From an uncultured Verrucomicrobia subdivision 3 bacterium (GTDB lineage: Bacteria > Verrucomicrobiota > Verrucomicrobiia > Limisphaerales > UBA11358): DNA of 41,220 nt. The stretch spans positions 1 to 41,220 of the forward strand of contig CAIXFY010000005.1 in the NCBI GenBank assembly GCA_903918885.1, in the 5' to 3' direction. Positions 1 through 8,577 of this stretch are shown in pieces. Each line of letters starts with the position of its first letter. Position 1 is the stretch's first letter. Below the pieces are notes generated by a model, which saw nothing but the letters and a program-made list of their open reading frames with translations, was not told the DNA's origin and ran no database searches. A program made the translations under genes and the position numbers.

Positions 1-138
1 AAAAACCGCTGGAATGCGGGATGTCACCCTCAAGGAAGCGTCGCAGAATTGAAATCGAAAAATGACCGGACAGCGAGAATAGCCAGATTTTACCGAAATA
101 AAATCGCTGTCAGCAAAACCTTAACCGGACAGTAGTGA
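1..138 (+). repeat. Left copy of 138-bp terminal inverted repeat
   Basis: These bases are the exact reverse complement of 41082-41219; identity stops at 139. Frame 1 is open from the first base to a TAG at 133-135, encoding a basic peptide that ends in SKTLTGQ. This may be the C-terminal tail of a transposase, but I do not recognise the family. Inside are complementary 8-mers (GACAGCGA near 69, TCGCTGTC near 105). The simplest reading is the edge of a multicopy insertion element at which the sequence assembly stopped. Confidence 0.9.
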
Positions 139-140
139 TT

Positions 141-1343
141 ATGAGAATAATTCCATGGTGTGCGGTTTTCTTCATATCTCTTTTTGCCGCGATGTCGCAG
201 GAATCAGATCGGTCGTGGTCTTTGGGTGACCCCGAATTGCGGGCGGATAATACAAGTGTGGTTGTTGGATTAAATGCCGAAAATGAACACGATAAAAACC
301 GTGCTGCTAAATCACCCGTCGCGGTTGTGATGGAAAAGGGAAGCCAAATTATTTTTTATGGCAATTTAGTCGAAGTGGAAAAATCAGATTTTAATAATGC
401 CCATGCGGGTGCGTGTTTTATTAACACTGGGAATGCCGATGAAGTTGCCGCGTGGAAGGCTTTGTGCGATGATTGGCTTGCTTGGGATTTGAAGCGACAT
501 CCTCCAGCAAGAAGTTTCTGGCCGCCAGTTGGCATCAAGAGATTTCAATTTGTCGGAGAAGAATACAATGTGGCTTATGAGCCAAGTGATTGTCCGGGAG
601 CATCAGAAGATTCAAGAGGATTGATTAAATTAATTCCCTTAACCTCTAACAACCGTCTTTTGCCCAGTTATACTATTCCACAGCCTTCTGCTTTAGCCTT
701 TGTGATAAAGTCTACGCCAGATTTATTTCGCATTCGAGATAAAATGTTTGCAGCCGAAGAACAGCAACAACAGGCAGGTTTTGCCGCTAAAGAACAGCAA
801 ATGCAGGAAGCGATTAAGGCTGAAAAAGAAGCCAGTGCTCAACGGCTTAAAGATTTTCAAAGACAGGAAGAACTTAAAGCCAATCTGTCAGAAAAAAATA
901 AGCAAATAGATGAAATTAAAGCGCAAGAAGAAGCCCAAAAAGCGGAAATTAAAATAAATGTTAAAAAACAGAAAACCGCCCAAATCATGGATTATCTAGC
1001 TTCAAAAGACGGCCAAGAACTATCAAAGAAAATTGATTCATTGAAATTGGAAATTGGGAAACAAGACATGGAAGAAAGTAAAGAGTTTAGAGCTTTGCAA
1101 AAACAGTGGCTTGATTATGTCCAGACTCACATTAACCCAAGCCATGCTGAACAATTACAAGCAGATGACTATAGCAGGCAGTTTGTGCGGTTTGCATCAA
1201 ATTACAAGGAATCCCCCAGTCTGCAACAGAAACGCCAACAGCTTTTAACATATTTTGCTCAATTTCAGGAGGCTTGTAAGTGTAGTTATGATGATGCAAT
1301 GGAAGTTAAAGCATCTGCATCCCAAGATGTTCAAAAACCATAA
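141..1343 (+). CDS. Secreted coiled-coil protein of unknown function
   Basis: I do not recognise a family. The ATG at 141 is preferred over an in-frame GTG at 135 that overlaps the repeat edge; it gives a protein of about 400 residues. The first 20 residues form a plausible Sec signal peptide (MRIIPWCAVFFISLFAAMSQ). The middle holds no obvious enzyme motif. Residues about 200-295 are very rich in Glu, Gln, Lys and Ala with heptad-like spacing and should form a coiled coil. The codons are clearly more AT-rich than hemL or the sugar genes, and the gene begins 3 bp inside the edge of the terminal repeat, so it may be accessory DNA. It probably acts in the periplasm or at the envelope; nothing finer can be said. 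Confidence 0.7.
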   Translation: MRIIPWCAVFFISLFAAMSQESDRSWSLGDPELRADNTSVVVGLNAENEHDKNRAAKSPVAVVMEKGSQIIFYGNLVEVEKSDFNNAHAGACFINTGNADEVAAWKALCDDWLAWDLKRHPPARSFWPPVGIKRFQFVGEEYNVAYEPSDCPGASEDSRGLIKLIPLTSNNRLLPSYTIPQPSALAFVIKSTPDLFRIRDKMFAAEEQQQQAGFAAKEQQMQEAIKAEKEASAQRLKDFQRQEELKANLSEKNKQIDEIKAQEEAQKAEIKINVKKQKTAQIMDYLASKDGQELSKKIDSLKLEIGKQDMEESKEFRALQKQWLDYVQTHINPSHAEQLQADDYSRQFVRFASNYKESPSLQQKRQQLLTYFAQFQEACKCSYDDAMEVKASASQDVQKP

Positions 1344-1349
1344 CCCAAA

Positions 1350-1550
1350 ATGACCGCCGGAACATCAACCAAAATCTTGTTCTGGGAAAAAGAATGTGAA
1401 ACATGGGCACAAAGTCATTTGCCCTTCAAATTGGAGGATGTTGAAACGGATTGTCACAACGCATTTTGTAAATATTTGGCCTCGAAATATTATTACAGTT
1501 ATAAATTTGAGTGTCCTGCTACTGCCGTGTTTTCCACGATTCCAAGTTAA
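1350..1550 (+). CDS. Possible small hypothetical protein (66 aa)
   Basis: This is a short reading frame starting 6 bases after the stop of the coiled-coil gene and on the same strand, which is the only contextual support. The product is Cys- and Tyr-rich for its size, has no signal peptide and matches no family I know. No ribosome binding site is evident. It could equally be a chance frame in an AT-rich tail; overlapping frames of similar length occur on the same strand. Confidence 0.25.
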   Translation: MTAGTSTKILFWEKECETWAQSHLPFKLEDVETDCHNAFCKYLASKYYYSYKFECPATAVFSTIPS

Positions 1551-1694
1551 ATTGATCTCTCACCTTGCCCTGCCCATCGCCGGTCAACCTTCGGCGTGGT
1601 GGCAGGAAGTTTTTTCCTTCTGGCGGAAAAATTTCGCGTCGCCGTGAAATGAAAAAGGGACGGCTTTTGGCCGTCCCTCGTGGAGTGGAATCAA
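1551..1694. other. Intergenic stretch between convergent genes
   Basis: This stretch separates the plus-strand accessory region from the minus-strand Spy-like gene. Apart from the terminator hairpin at 1652-1677 I see no gene or RNA in it. Confidence 0.5.
1652..1677 (-). terminator. Rho-independent terminator of the Spy-like gene
   Basis: On the minus strand an 8-bp GC-rich stem (GGGACGGC pairing with GCCGTCCC, 1657-1664 with 1670-1677) closes a 5-base loop and is followed at once by five Ts (1652-1656 on the plus strand). It lies 17 bases beyond the stop of the gene at 1695-2138, which is the expected place and orientation. Confidence 0.85.
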
Positions 1695-2138
1695 TTATTC
1701 TTTCGGCGGAGCATCGGCACCAGGAGCCTTTTTGTCACCGCCGGGACCGCGACCCTTCGGCATGTGGCTCTGCAATTTGGTGAACTGTTCAGGCGTGAGA
1801 ATTTCTTTCATCTTGGCCTGATTTGCGTCGCGGATTTCCTTGAACTTGGCTTTTTTGTCTTCCGTCGAGGCGCTGGTATCATCATGCAGGGCTTTCATTT
1901 TTGATTGCATGTCTTCCAGCGCGGCTTTGACTTGCGTCTTTTGTTCGTCGGTCAAACCGAGTTCCTTGGCCAACATGTCCGCGTTCGGACGACCGCGCAT
2001 GCCGCCGGGGCCGCCGGGGCCGCCGTGATGTTCGCCAGCGGGTGGCGTGTTGGTGGAGTCTTGGGCTTGCAGCGTGCTGGCGGCGAAGAGTCCGCCGGCC
2101 ATCAATGCAACGAGTGCGAGTGTTTTGTTCAGTTTCAT
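1695..2138 (-). CDS. Spy/CpxP-like LTxxQ periplasmic protein
   Basis: The product is a small (147 aa) periplasmic protein resembling the Spy/CpxP group, helical proteins that act as envelope chaperones or stress sensors. A signal peptide covers about residues 1-25 (AASTLQAQ end). A His/Gly/Pro-rich linker follows, then a helical core with two LTxxQ-type motifs (LGLTDEQKTQVK and LTPEQFTKLQ) separated by charged helices, and a Gly/Pro/Lys-rich tail. The Gly-rich ends are unusual for E. coli Spy but common in environmental LTxxQ proteins. It is on the same strand as hemL with a 78-base gap but ends in its own terminator. A metal-binding role through the HH motif is possible but unproven. Confidence 0.8.
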   Translation of the reverse strand: MKLNKTLALVALMAGGLFAASTLQAQDSTNTPPAGEHHGGPGGPGGMRGRPNADMLAKELGLTDEQKTQVKAALEDMQSKMKALHDDTSASTEDKKAKFKEIRDANQAKMKEILTPEQFTKLQSHMPKGRGPGGDKKAPGADAPPKE

Positions 2139-2216
2139 AGTTGTGTTGTTTCGAGTGTGAACCGCCGGTTTTTGTTGGTGGCGGATAAGCAGTCAGACGG
2201 CAACGTATTAAAAAGG

Positions 2217-3521
2217 TTACAGCGTGCGCAACACCTTTGCCGCCACGCCGACGGTCATATCAATGTCCGCCGCCGTGTGCGCGGTGGAAAGAAACCCTGA
2301 TTCAAACTGCGACGGCGCGAGGTAAACGCCCGCGTCCAGCATGCCGTGGAAAAATTTCTTAAACTTCTCGCGGTCACTATGCATCGCATCGGCGACGTTG
2401 TGAACCGGCTTGTCGGTGAAGTAACCGCAGAACATCGAACCGCACTGATTGAACTGCATCGGCACGCCCGCCGACTTCGCCGCGTCGCGCATGCCGGCGG
2501 CGAGCTGCGCGCCGAGGACTTCAAGCTGCACGTATTTGTTTTCTGCATTCTGCATTCTTCCTTCTGCATTCAGTTCTTCAAGATTTGCCAACCCCGCCGC
2601 CATCGCCACCGGATTGCCGCTCAACGTCCCCGCCTGATACACCGGCCCCAGTGGCGCGAGACAATCCATGATCTCCGCGCGTCCGCCGAACGCGCCGACC
2701 GGCAGCCCGCCGCCGATGACTTTGCCGAACGTGCTCAAGTCCGGGCGGATGCCAAACCGCTCCTGCGCCCCGCCGCGCGCGAGGCGGAAGCCCGTCATCA
2801 CTTCGTCAAAAATCAGCAGCGCGCCGTGCGCCGCCGTGATCTCTCGCAGAAATTCCAGATAGCCCGGCTTCGGCAAATACAAACCCGCGTTGCCCGGCAC
2901 CGGTTCCACGATGATGCCGGCAATCTCATTTTTGTTCGCCGCGAAAATCGCCTTCACCGCCTCCACGTCGTTGTAAGGCGCGACGATGGTGTGCGACGTG
3001 AACGCCGCCGGGATACCCGCGCTATCCGGATGCCCGAACGTCAGCGCGCCGCTGCCTGCGCGCACCAGCAGCGAATCCATATGGCCGTGATAGCAGCCGT
3101 CGAACTTGATGATCTTGTCGCGCTTCGTAAAACCGCGCGCCAGCCGGATGGCGCTCATGCACGCCTCGGTGCCGCTGCTCGTCATGCGGACTTTCTTCAC
3201 GCTCGGCACCAGTTCGCAGATGAGTTTGGCCATCGTGACCTCGTGCGGATTCGGGATGCCGAAGCTCGTGCCGAGTTCGGCGGCGGCCTTGACGGCGGCA
3301 ATGATTTTCGGATGCGCGTGGCCGAGGATGGCCGGCCCCCACGTCAGCACATAATCAATCAACTCATTGCCGTCCACGTCCCAGACCTTGGAGCCGCTGG
3401 CCTTGTTGACGAAGAAAGGATTGCCGCCCACCGCGCGAAAGGCGCGCACCGGCGAATTGACGCCGCCGGGAATATATTTCAACGCCTCGGCAAAAAGCTG
3501 GTCGGATTTGGAGCGATTCAT
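2217..3521 (-). CDS. hemL: Glutamate-1-semialdehyde 2,1-aminomutase
   Basis: This PLP enzyme converts glutamate-1-semialdehyde into 5-aminolevulinate in the cytosol, the C5 route to haem and other tetrapyrroles. The 434-residue product has the full family architecture: the N-terminal [19 protein letters not shown] block, the SGTEA motif of the cofactor site, FDEVMTGFR with the cofactor-binding Asp, and the PLP lysine at about residue 267 in [14 protein letters not shown]. The family ending ([15 protein letters not shown]) is intact. Compared with E. coli HemL there is an extra Asn/Gln-rich segment at about residues 318-330, encoded by a short heptamer repeat (see findings). Neighbours do not belong to the pathway, so it is probably transcribed alone. 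Confidence 0.97.
   Translation of the reverse strand: MNRSKSDQLFAEALKYIPGGVNSPVRAFRAVGGNPFFVNKASGSKVWDVDGNELIDYVLTWGPAILGHAHPKIIAAVKAAAELGTSFGIPNPHEVTMAKLICELVPSVKKVRMTSSGTEACMSAIRLARGFTKRDKIIKFDGCYHGHMDSLLVRAGSGALTFGHPDSAGIPAAFTSHTIVAPYNDVEAVKAIFAANKNEIAGIIVEPVPGNAGLYLPKPGYLEFLREITAAHGALLIFDEVMTGFRLARGGAQERFGIRPDLSTFGKVIGGGLPVGAFGGRAEIMDCLAPLGPVYQAGTLSGNPVAMAAGLANLEELNAEGRMQNAENKYVQLEVLGAQLAAGMRDAAKSAGVPMQFNQCGSMFCGYFTDKPVHNVADAMHSDREKFKKFFHGMLDAGVYLAPSQFESGFLSTAHTAADIDMTVGVAAKVLRTL
2541..2569. repeat. Heptamer-repeat insertion inside hemL
   Basis: TTCTGCA-type heptamers recur here (minus strand: TGCAGAA units, some degenerate). The stretch is in frame and adds about 7 residues (around RMQNAEN) relative to E. 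coli HemL in a loop after the [10 protein letters not shown] block. Confidence 0.7.
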
Positions 3522-3620
3522 GGGGATAAATTAACAACGAAGGAACCCAGAAACAAAGCAGAATGAAAAGGGTATTCAGCGCGGGAACTTTTTCGGACTG
3601 TCACGCCGTTGGGCACACGG

Positions 3621-3857
3621 TCATGGTTTTATGACTGACTGATTTGTGCGGAGTAACTCTCTAACGCCGGCTGGATTATTCGTATAGGCCAGCATGTAAA
3701 TCTGACTGGCAATCATCATCCGCCTAATATTCTCAATTGTCTGCTGTCGTCTGATGCCGAGTTCTCTGACTCCGCCATGCCAACCGATCGAATAACCAAT
3801 CAACAATCCCAAAAGCAAACCAAGGCCAATCAAAGCTGTGGCGCATGATGGTTTCAT
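3621..3857 (-). CDS. Small membrane protein, unknown function
   Basis: The frame is open from 4181, but the upstream part is read through a repeat element and is Arg/Pro-rich non-protein-like sequence. The ATG at 3857 gives a coherent 78-residue protein: one long hydrophobic helix (about residues 6-26, ALIGLGLLLGLLIGYSIGW), then a soluble helix with RRQQTIENIRRMMIASQ. A bitopic inner-membrane protein is likely. I recognise no family. Confidence 0.5.
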   Translation of the reverse strand: MKPSCATALIGLGLLLGLLIGYSIGWHGGVRELGIRRQQTIENIRRMMIASQIYMLAYTNNPAGVRELLRTNQSVIKP

Positions 3858-3952
3858 GGCAACAACGGTAAGCGCGCCGGGAAATCCTGTCCACCGCATT
3901 TTCGCCGCCCCAAGCGCCAGAGCACTGGCGGCCGAACCTCGGCTTGGCATCT

Positions 3953-4094
3953 CCAAGACGCTCCGCGCGGGTAGGGCGCGTCGCTCCATGCGCGCCTTCG
4001 TGGAAAATCCGAACACGTTCGTTGGCAATGGTGGCCGTCTGCAAAGACCGGCGGGCAGAGGACTGCCCGCCCTACCTTCGCGCCAGCGTCTTGG
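3953..4094. mobile_element. MITE-like repeat element
   Basis: Exact 10-bp inverted ends CCAAGACGCT (3953-3962) and AGCGTCTTGG (4085-4094), with imperfect extension into GC-rich sequence, bracket about 142 bp without a gene. Inside is a 9-bp perfect hairpin (GGCGGGCAG, 4050-4058, with CTGCCCGCC, 4063-4071). GC content is far higher than the flanks. This is typical of a non-autonomous repeat; similar GC-rich units are, from memory, common in verrucomicrobial genomes. The rest of the 3858-4204 gap holds no gene I can support. Confidence 0.6.
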
Positions 4095-4204
4095 ACTGCG
4101 CGGCGGGCCCTCTGCCGCTTTTGACGAATTAACTACGATGCCGCCAAGACACAAAGCCAACAATTGAATTTCGCTTGGCAAATTTTATTGGCGGAGATTG
4201 GAAA

Positions 4205-4642
4205 TTATTTCAATTCGAAGTCGTGTTCGCCTTTGATGGTTCCAGCGGTGAGGATGAGCCGATAGGTGACGTTGGTGGCGAGAGGTAGGGCGTGTTCGCC
4301 ATTGATGAGTGGTTTCATGCCGCGGATGCGGCCGCCGTAGTAAAAGGATCCCACCGGCACGGAGTTGGAATCGGACACGAGATGCCACAATGGCACGGTG
4401 TTTTGATTGGTCCGAAAGGCGGCAGCGGAGATCACTTTGATTTCCGTCAGCTTGAGCTTTTGGTTGATGCCAAAAATCAGCGAGGGCAGTTCGCCGCTTT
4501 TCGACCGGCCGCGCGGGTGGGCGTTTCGGCAGGTGTGGAAGATCTCAACGGTCTTGGGCGTGAACCAATCGGTAAAATAAATCACATAGACCACGGACAA
4601 AATCACGGTGGCGGCGAGCAATATTACGGTTTTTTTAGTCAT
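4205..4642 (-). CDS. Membrane-anchored protein of unknown function
   Basis: The start is placed at the ATG at 4642 (MTKKTVILLAATVILSVVY), because the 12 residues upstream would put a polar stretch before the signal anchor. One N-terminal transmembrane segment or uncleaved signal (residues 4-23) precedes an extracytoplasmic beta-rich domain of about 120 residues ending in GTIKGEHDFELK. No known motif was found. It is divergent from the prepilin-like gene with a 68-base gap, so the two may share a control region. Confidence 0.65.
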   Translation of the reverse strand: MTKKTVILLAATVILSVVYVIYFTDWFTPKTVEIFHTCRNAHPRGRSKSGELPSLIFGINQKLKLTEIKVISAAAFRTNQNTVPLWHLVSDSNSVPVGSFYYGGRIRGMKPLINGEHALPLATNVTYRLILTAGTIKGEHDFELK

Positions 4643-4710
4643 AAAAATTTGTAACGCCGTGGCGGTGGCGGGCGTCATTCACTTGAGACGCAATCCGCCC
4701 ACCGTTGGTT

Positions 4711-5496
4711 ATGGAAATTTTCAAAAATATAATTGGCAGCCGCCCCAAAACAAACCGGGGACGGACGGCTTTCACGCTGATTGAATTGCTGGTGGTCATT
4801 GCCATCATCGCGATTCTGGCGGCGATGCTGTTGCCGGCCTTGAGCCGTGCGAAAGAGGCGGGTAAGCGGATTGCCTGTTTGAACAATCTGCGGCAGCTGG
4901 GTCTGGCTTCGCGGTTGTATGTGGACGACAGTCAGGGAATGTTTCCGTTGCGCTCCAATGCCGACCGCTGGCCGGACAAGTTTTACGACAACTACGGTCG
5001 GAATATTAAATTGCTACTATGCCCGACGGATGGTGCCAACGAGCTGGTTCCGCAAACGGGGACAACTTCCAATAATGTGCCTGATGCGGCGCCGCGCAGT
5101 TATCTCATCAACGGCTGGAATGATTATTTTTCCGACAAATTAGGCGCTGCGGATTTCGTTTCATACATGTCTGGAACTTATCCGGAGAGCTTGAAAGAAA
5201 ACGCGGTGGTGCATCCCAGTGATACGATTGTGTTGGGCGAGAAATTCACGACGGCGCACGATTATTATATGGATTTGTTGGGAGGTAAAAACGGCGATGA
5301 CATCGATCAGGTGCTCGAGCAGAGCCGGCATTCAGGAAATGGTGCGAGTGCCATTTCCGGTTCGGGTTCGGGCGGATCAAATTATACGTTCACGGACGGC
5401 AGCGCGCGATATTTCAAGTGCCCGGCCGCCATGTCTCCGCTCAATCTCTGGTGCATCACCGACACCAATCGCGCATACTATGCGCATGTTTTTTGA
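4711..5496 (+). CDS. Prepilin-type H-X9-DG family protein
   Basis: This is a type II secretion/type IV pilin-like pseudopilin of the kind greatly expanded in Planctomycetes and Verrucomicrobia. The ATG at 4711 is used; a TTG lies two codons upstream. A basic leader is followed at about residue 20 by the class III signal [18 protein letters not shown], cleaved by prepilin peptidase before the Phe, with the Glu at mature position 5. CLNNLRQLG follows the helix, as usual for the group. The C-terminal processing-associated motif is present as FTDGSARYF, but the His lies about 21 residues before the DG rather than 9, because of a Gly/Ser-rich insertion. Role: surface or periplasmic filament component; substrate unknown. 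It sits directly upstream of the sensor kinase. Confidence 0.85.
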   Translation: MEIFKNIIGSRPKTNRGRTAFTLIELLVVIAIIAILAAMLLPALSRAKEAGKRIACLNNLRQLGLASRLYVDDSQGMFPLRSNADRWPDKFYDNYGRNIKLLLCPTDGANELVPQTGTTSNNVPDAAPRSYLINGWNDYFSDKLGAADFVSYMSGTYPESLKENAVVHPSDTIVLGEKFTTAHDYYMDLLGGKNGDDIDQVLEQSRHSGNGASAISGSGSGGSNYTFTDGSARYFKCPAAMSPLNLWCITDTNRAYYAHVF

Positions 5497-5551
5497 TTGC
5501 GGCTGCAATTGAAGCTTGTATCCGGGCAGGCGGGCAAACTAGATTCGCCGC

Positions 5552-8536
5552 ATGCCAACCATGTGTCGACAACGTTCAATTTTCGGTTTGAAAACGTTGT
5601 TACTGCTGGTTGCTTTGACTTTTCCTGCACTTTTGGCGCTTGGTGCTTCCCCGTGGTTTGTGCGGGCGTGGCAGACAGACGACGGTTTGCCGGATAACAA
5701 TGTCACGGGCATTTACCAAAATCAGGAAGGATATCTTTGGGTGGCTACGCAAGGCGGCTTGGCCAGATTTGACGGCGTAAAGTTTCGGGAGATTGACTTA
5801 TCCATTCCTTCCCAGCGCACGCGCCCGCTGATTCGGCTCATGATGCCGGCGAACGATGGCAGACTTTGGCTGGCGTTGGAGGGAGGGGTTGTCGTGTCGT
5901 ATTCTCCCGCTCACACTAATGTGTTCAGCACCGCGGACGGTTTGCCAAACTACCGGCCTTCCTCGTTGGCGCAGGCGAGCGACGGCTCGGTCTGGGTGGG
6001 ATATGTGGATGGTTCCGCTTGCCGGATTTTTTCGGGAAAAGTGACGCGTTATACGGCGCGCTCGGGGCTTTCGGGCGGTGGACCATGCGTGTTGGTCAAT
6101 GATCTGCACGGAGAAATCTGGTTTGCGAAGGCCGGAGCTTTGAGTGTTTTTCGCAAAGACCAGATTCAATATGTCACTGATTTACCGGAGGGCGTGGTGC
6201 GTATGTCGGCCGCGCGCTCCGGTGGACTTTGGATAAGTGCCGGTTTGCAATTGTTGCAAATGGAAGTTGGAAAGCCGCTTTCAAAAGTCATTGAAATCAA
6301 TTCACCCGCCAGCGGCGTCAATCCATCCACGCTCTATGAAGATCATTCCGGTGCGGTTTGGGTGGGCACACAAGCGGGCGGTTTATTTCGCGTGGATGGC
6401 ACGAATGTTCTGTCCGTGCCGACCACAGATTCTGATGTTTTAACCATTGGCGAAGACCGCGAAGGAAATATTTGGGTCGGCACGCAGGGCGGCGGTTTGA
6501 ATCGTCTTCGGCCACGGGTTTTGGAATTGGAAAATATTGAGAGTGGACTGACCACCTCAAGCGTGCGCTCCGTATGCGAGGACACCAGTGGCGCTCTTTG
6601 GGTGGCGATGCAAAACGGTGATCTGGCGCGTCGCGAAAATGGGGTTTGGCGGGTCATTTCCAAAAAGGGTGGAACCAGCGCGGACGATATTATACGGGCG
6701 ACATGTGTGACGAGTGATGGCGTAGGCGGCGTGTGGATTGGCACATCGCATGGCGGATTGTGTCACTGGCTTAACGGCCAGATGACCACCCTTGGCAGCG
6801 GCGATGGCTTGGGCGGCGAATCGGTGCGGGCGTTGCTCTGTGACCGCGAGGGGAATCTGTGGATTGCGCATGAATCTCCGGTGGGTGTGCAGCGATATCG
6901 GGATGGCAATTTTATCACACTGCCACATATGTTTGGCACGCGGGCGGTGCGCGTTATGGCACAAGATAAGGCGGGGACGGTGTGGCTGGGGACCTTGGAT
7001 GGATTTTTGTTCCGAGCTGATGGCGACCAGTTGGTTGATGTTTCTACCGAAACTCTCGGTCATCGGAAACCGGTGCGCAGCCTTTATCCGACGCCGGATG
7101 GTGATTTATGGATTGGCTACGCTGGCGCCGGTCTGGGGCGAATCCGCGCTGGAAAATTTTCTAGCATTTCAACGGATCGTGGGCTGCGTGATGCTTACAT
7201 TTGTGGGATGTGCCTGGATGATGGAGGCGGATTCTGGTTCTCATCCGATCATGGGATTTTTCAAGTGCGCCAGCGCGAGTTGGAAGACGCTTTGGCGGGA
7301 AAAATCCCCGCCGTGCGCTCCATTGTTTATGGCCGGGAAGAATCGATGCCGAGTCTGGCTGGCAATTACAGTTACAGTCCGGGAGTGGTTCGCAGTCAAG
7401 ACGGATACATCTGGTTTACCACCCATACCGGGCTAGTGGGAGTGAATCCCAGACGAAGTTCACCAAATCACCTCGCGCCACCGGTGTTGATTGAAAGTGT
7501 GGTGGCGGATGGCGTGCCTGTTTTATTTCGAGCCGGGCTGCCGGTCAAGATTTCGCCCAAGAACCGTAAAATTGAAATTGAATTCACCGCCTTGAGTTTT
7601 GTGGCCCCGGACAACGTGGCTTTCCGTTGCAAGCTTGAAGGCTGGGACGACACCTGGAGTAGCGTGCCGCGCCAGCAGCGCAGCGCGAGCTACGCACGTC
7701 TGCCTGCGGGCAGCTACCGGTTTCGGGTAATCGCCTGCAACAATGCGGGCATCTGGAATGAAGTCGGCGCCACCGTGCATTTCGAGGTAGAACCATTTTT
7801 TTGGAAAACCTCTTGGTTTCAACTCGGGGTATCGGCCCTGATGCTGGCCATTGTGGCGGTGGCTGTTCGTTACTACTCGCGACGAAAATATCTGGCGCGT
7901 TTGCACAAGCTGGAACAGGAGGCCGCCTTGCAAAAGGAACGTGGGCGGATTGCGCGCGATATCCACGATGAATTGGGAGCCAATCTCACGCAAATTTCTT
8001 TGCTGGGAAAATTTGCCAAGAGCGATTTGGCCGAGCCAGAAAAGGCCGGCGCGCATGTGGAAAAAATCGCCGCCATTGCGCGGCTGGGGGTCAAGTCGGT
8101 AGATGAAATCGTCTGGGCCGTGAATCCACGCAATGATAATTTGAACCAGTTGTTGGATTATGCTGGGCAATACGCGGTTGATTTTTTGAGTGCCGCCAAC
8201 ATCCGTTGCCGCATTGATTTCCCTGAAAAAATTCCCGCGCGCGGACTGGCGGCGGCCATCCGGCACGGTCTTTTCATGGTGGTGAAAGAGGCGTTGAATA
8301 ACGCGGTGAAATATTCTGGCGCGAGCGAGATTACCATCCGGGCAGAGATTCATGCGGACGTATTGAGCCTGTCAGTGGAAGACAATGGCCAGGGCTTTGC
8401 TTCCCCGAAAGAGGATGCGCTGGCGGATGGTTTGCGGAACATGCGGCAGCGTGCGGCAGACATTGGCGGAAGGTGTGAGATCGCGAGCCAGCCCGGAACT
8501 GGAACAAAAGTGCGGGTCGAACTCAGATTGCCATGA
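5552..8536 (+). CDS. Beta-propeller sensor histidine kinase (Reg_prop/Y_Y_Y)
   Basis: This is the membrane sensor of a two-component system, 994 residues. After a signal peptide (about 1-32), many WVGTxxGGL-type two-component propeller repeats fill about residues 35-640 and should form a large periplasmic ligand-binding propeller. A Y_Y_Y domain follows (about 665-745), then one transmembrane helix (about 752-776). The cytoplasmic part is a HisKA_3 dimerisation domain with phospho-acceptor His at about 805 (RIARDIHDELGANL) and an ATPase domain with N box (KEALNNAVKYSG, about 911), G1 (DNGQGF, about 943) and a C-terminal GTGTKVRVEL. In Bacteroidetes such sensors detect oligosaccharides, often as hybrids; here receiver and output lie in the next gene, 41 bases away. 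It probably controls the sugar locus downstream. Confidence 0.93.
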   Translation: MPTMCRQRSIFGLKTLLLLVALTFPALLALGASPWFVRAWQTDDGLPDNNVTGIYQNQEGYLWVATQGGLARFDGVKFREIDLSIPSQRTRPLIRLMMPANDGRLWLALEGGVVVSYSPAHTNVFSTADGLPNYRPSSLAQASDGSVWVGYVDGSACRIFSGKVTRYTARSGLSGGGPCVLVNDLHGEIWFAKAGALSVFRKDQIQYVTDLPEGVVRMSAARSGGLWISAGLQLLQMEVGKPLSKVIEINSPASGVNPSTLYEDHSGAVWVGTQAGGLFRVDGTNVLSVPTTDSDVLTIGEDREGNIWVGTQGGGLNRLRPRVLELENIESGLTTSSVRSVCEDTSGALWVAMQNGDLARRENGVWRVISKKGGTSADDIIRATCVTSDGVGGVWIGTSHGGLCHWLNGQMTTLGSGDGLGGESVRALLCDREGNLWIAHESPVGVQRYRDGNFITLPHMFGTRAVRVMAQDKAGTVWLGTLDGFLFRADGDQLVDVSTETLGHRKPVRSLYPTPDGDLWIGYAGAGLGRIRAGKFSSISTDRGLRDAYICGMCLDDGGGFWFSSDHGIFQVRQRELEDALAGKIPAVRSIVYGREESMPSLAGNYSYSPGVVRSQDGYIWFTTHTGLVGVNPRRSSPNHLAPPVLIESVVADGVPVLFRAGLPVKISPKNRKIEIEFTALSFVAPDNVAFRCKLEGWDDTWSSVPRQQRSASYARLPAGSYRFRVIACNNAGIWNEVGATVHFEVEPFFWKTSWFQLGVSALMLAIVAVAVRYYSRRKYLARLHKLEQEAALQKERGRIARDIHDELGANLTQISLLGKFAKSDLAEPEKAGAHVEKIAAIARLGVKSVDEIVWAVNPRNDNLNQLLDYAGQYAVDFLSAANIRCRIDFPEKIPARGLAAAIRHGLFMVVKEALNNAVKYSGASEITIRAEIHADVLSLSVEDNGQGFASPKEDALADGLRNMRQRAADIGGRCEIASQPGTGTKVRVELRLP

Positions 8537-8577
8537 TGCGCACAATCTGTTAACCCTCCTTGACGCAAGCTGCACCA

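Noticed and set aside
2346-3566. 406-codon plus-strand frame opposite hemL
   Set aside because: It is a mirror of the GC-rich third positions of hemL, has an Arg/His-rich translation and no family motifs.
3858-4181. N-terminal extension of the small membrane protein
   Set aside because: The 108 extra codons read through the MITE-like element, are Arg/Pro-rich and precede a good internal start with a transmembrane helix.
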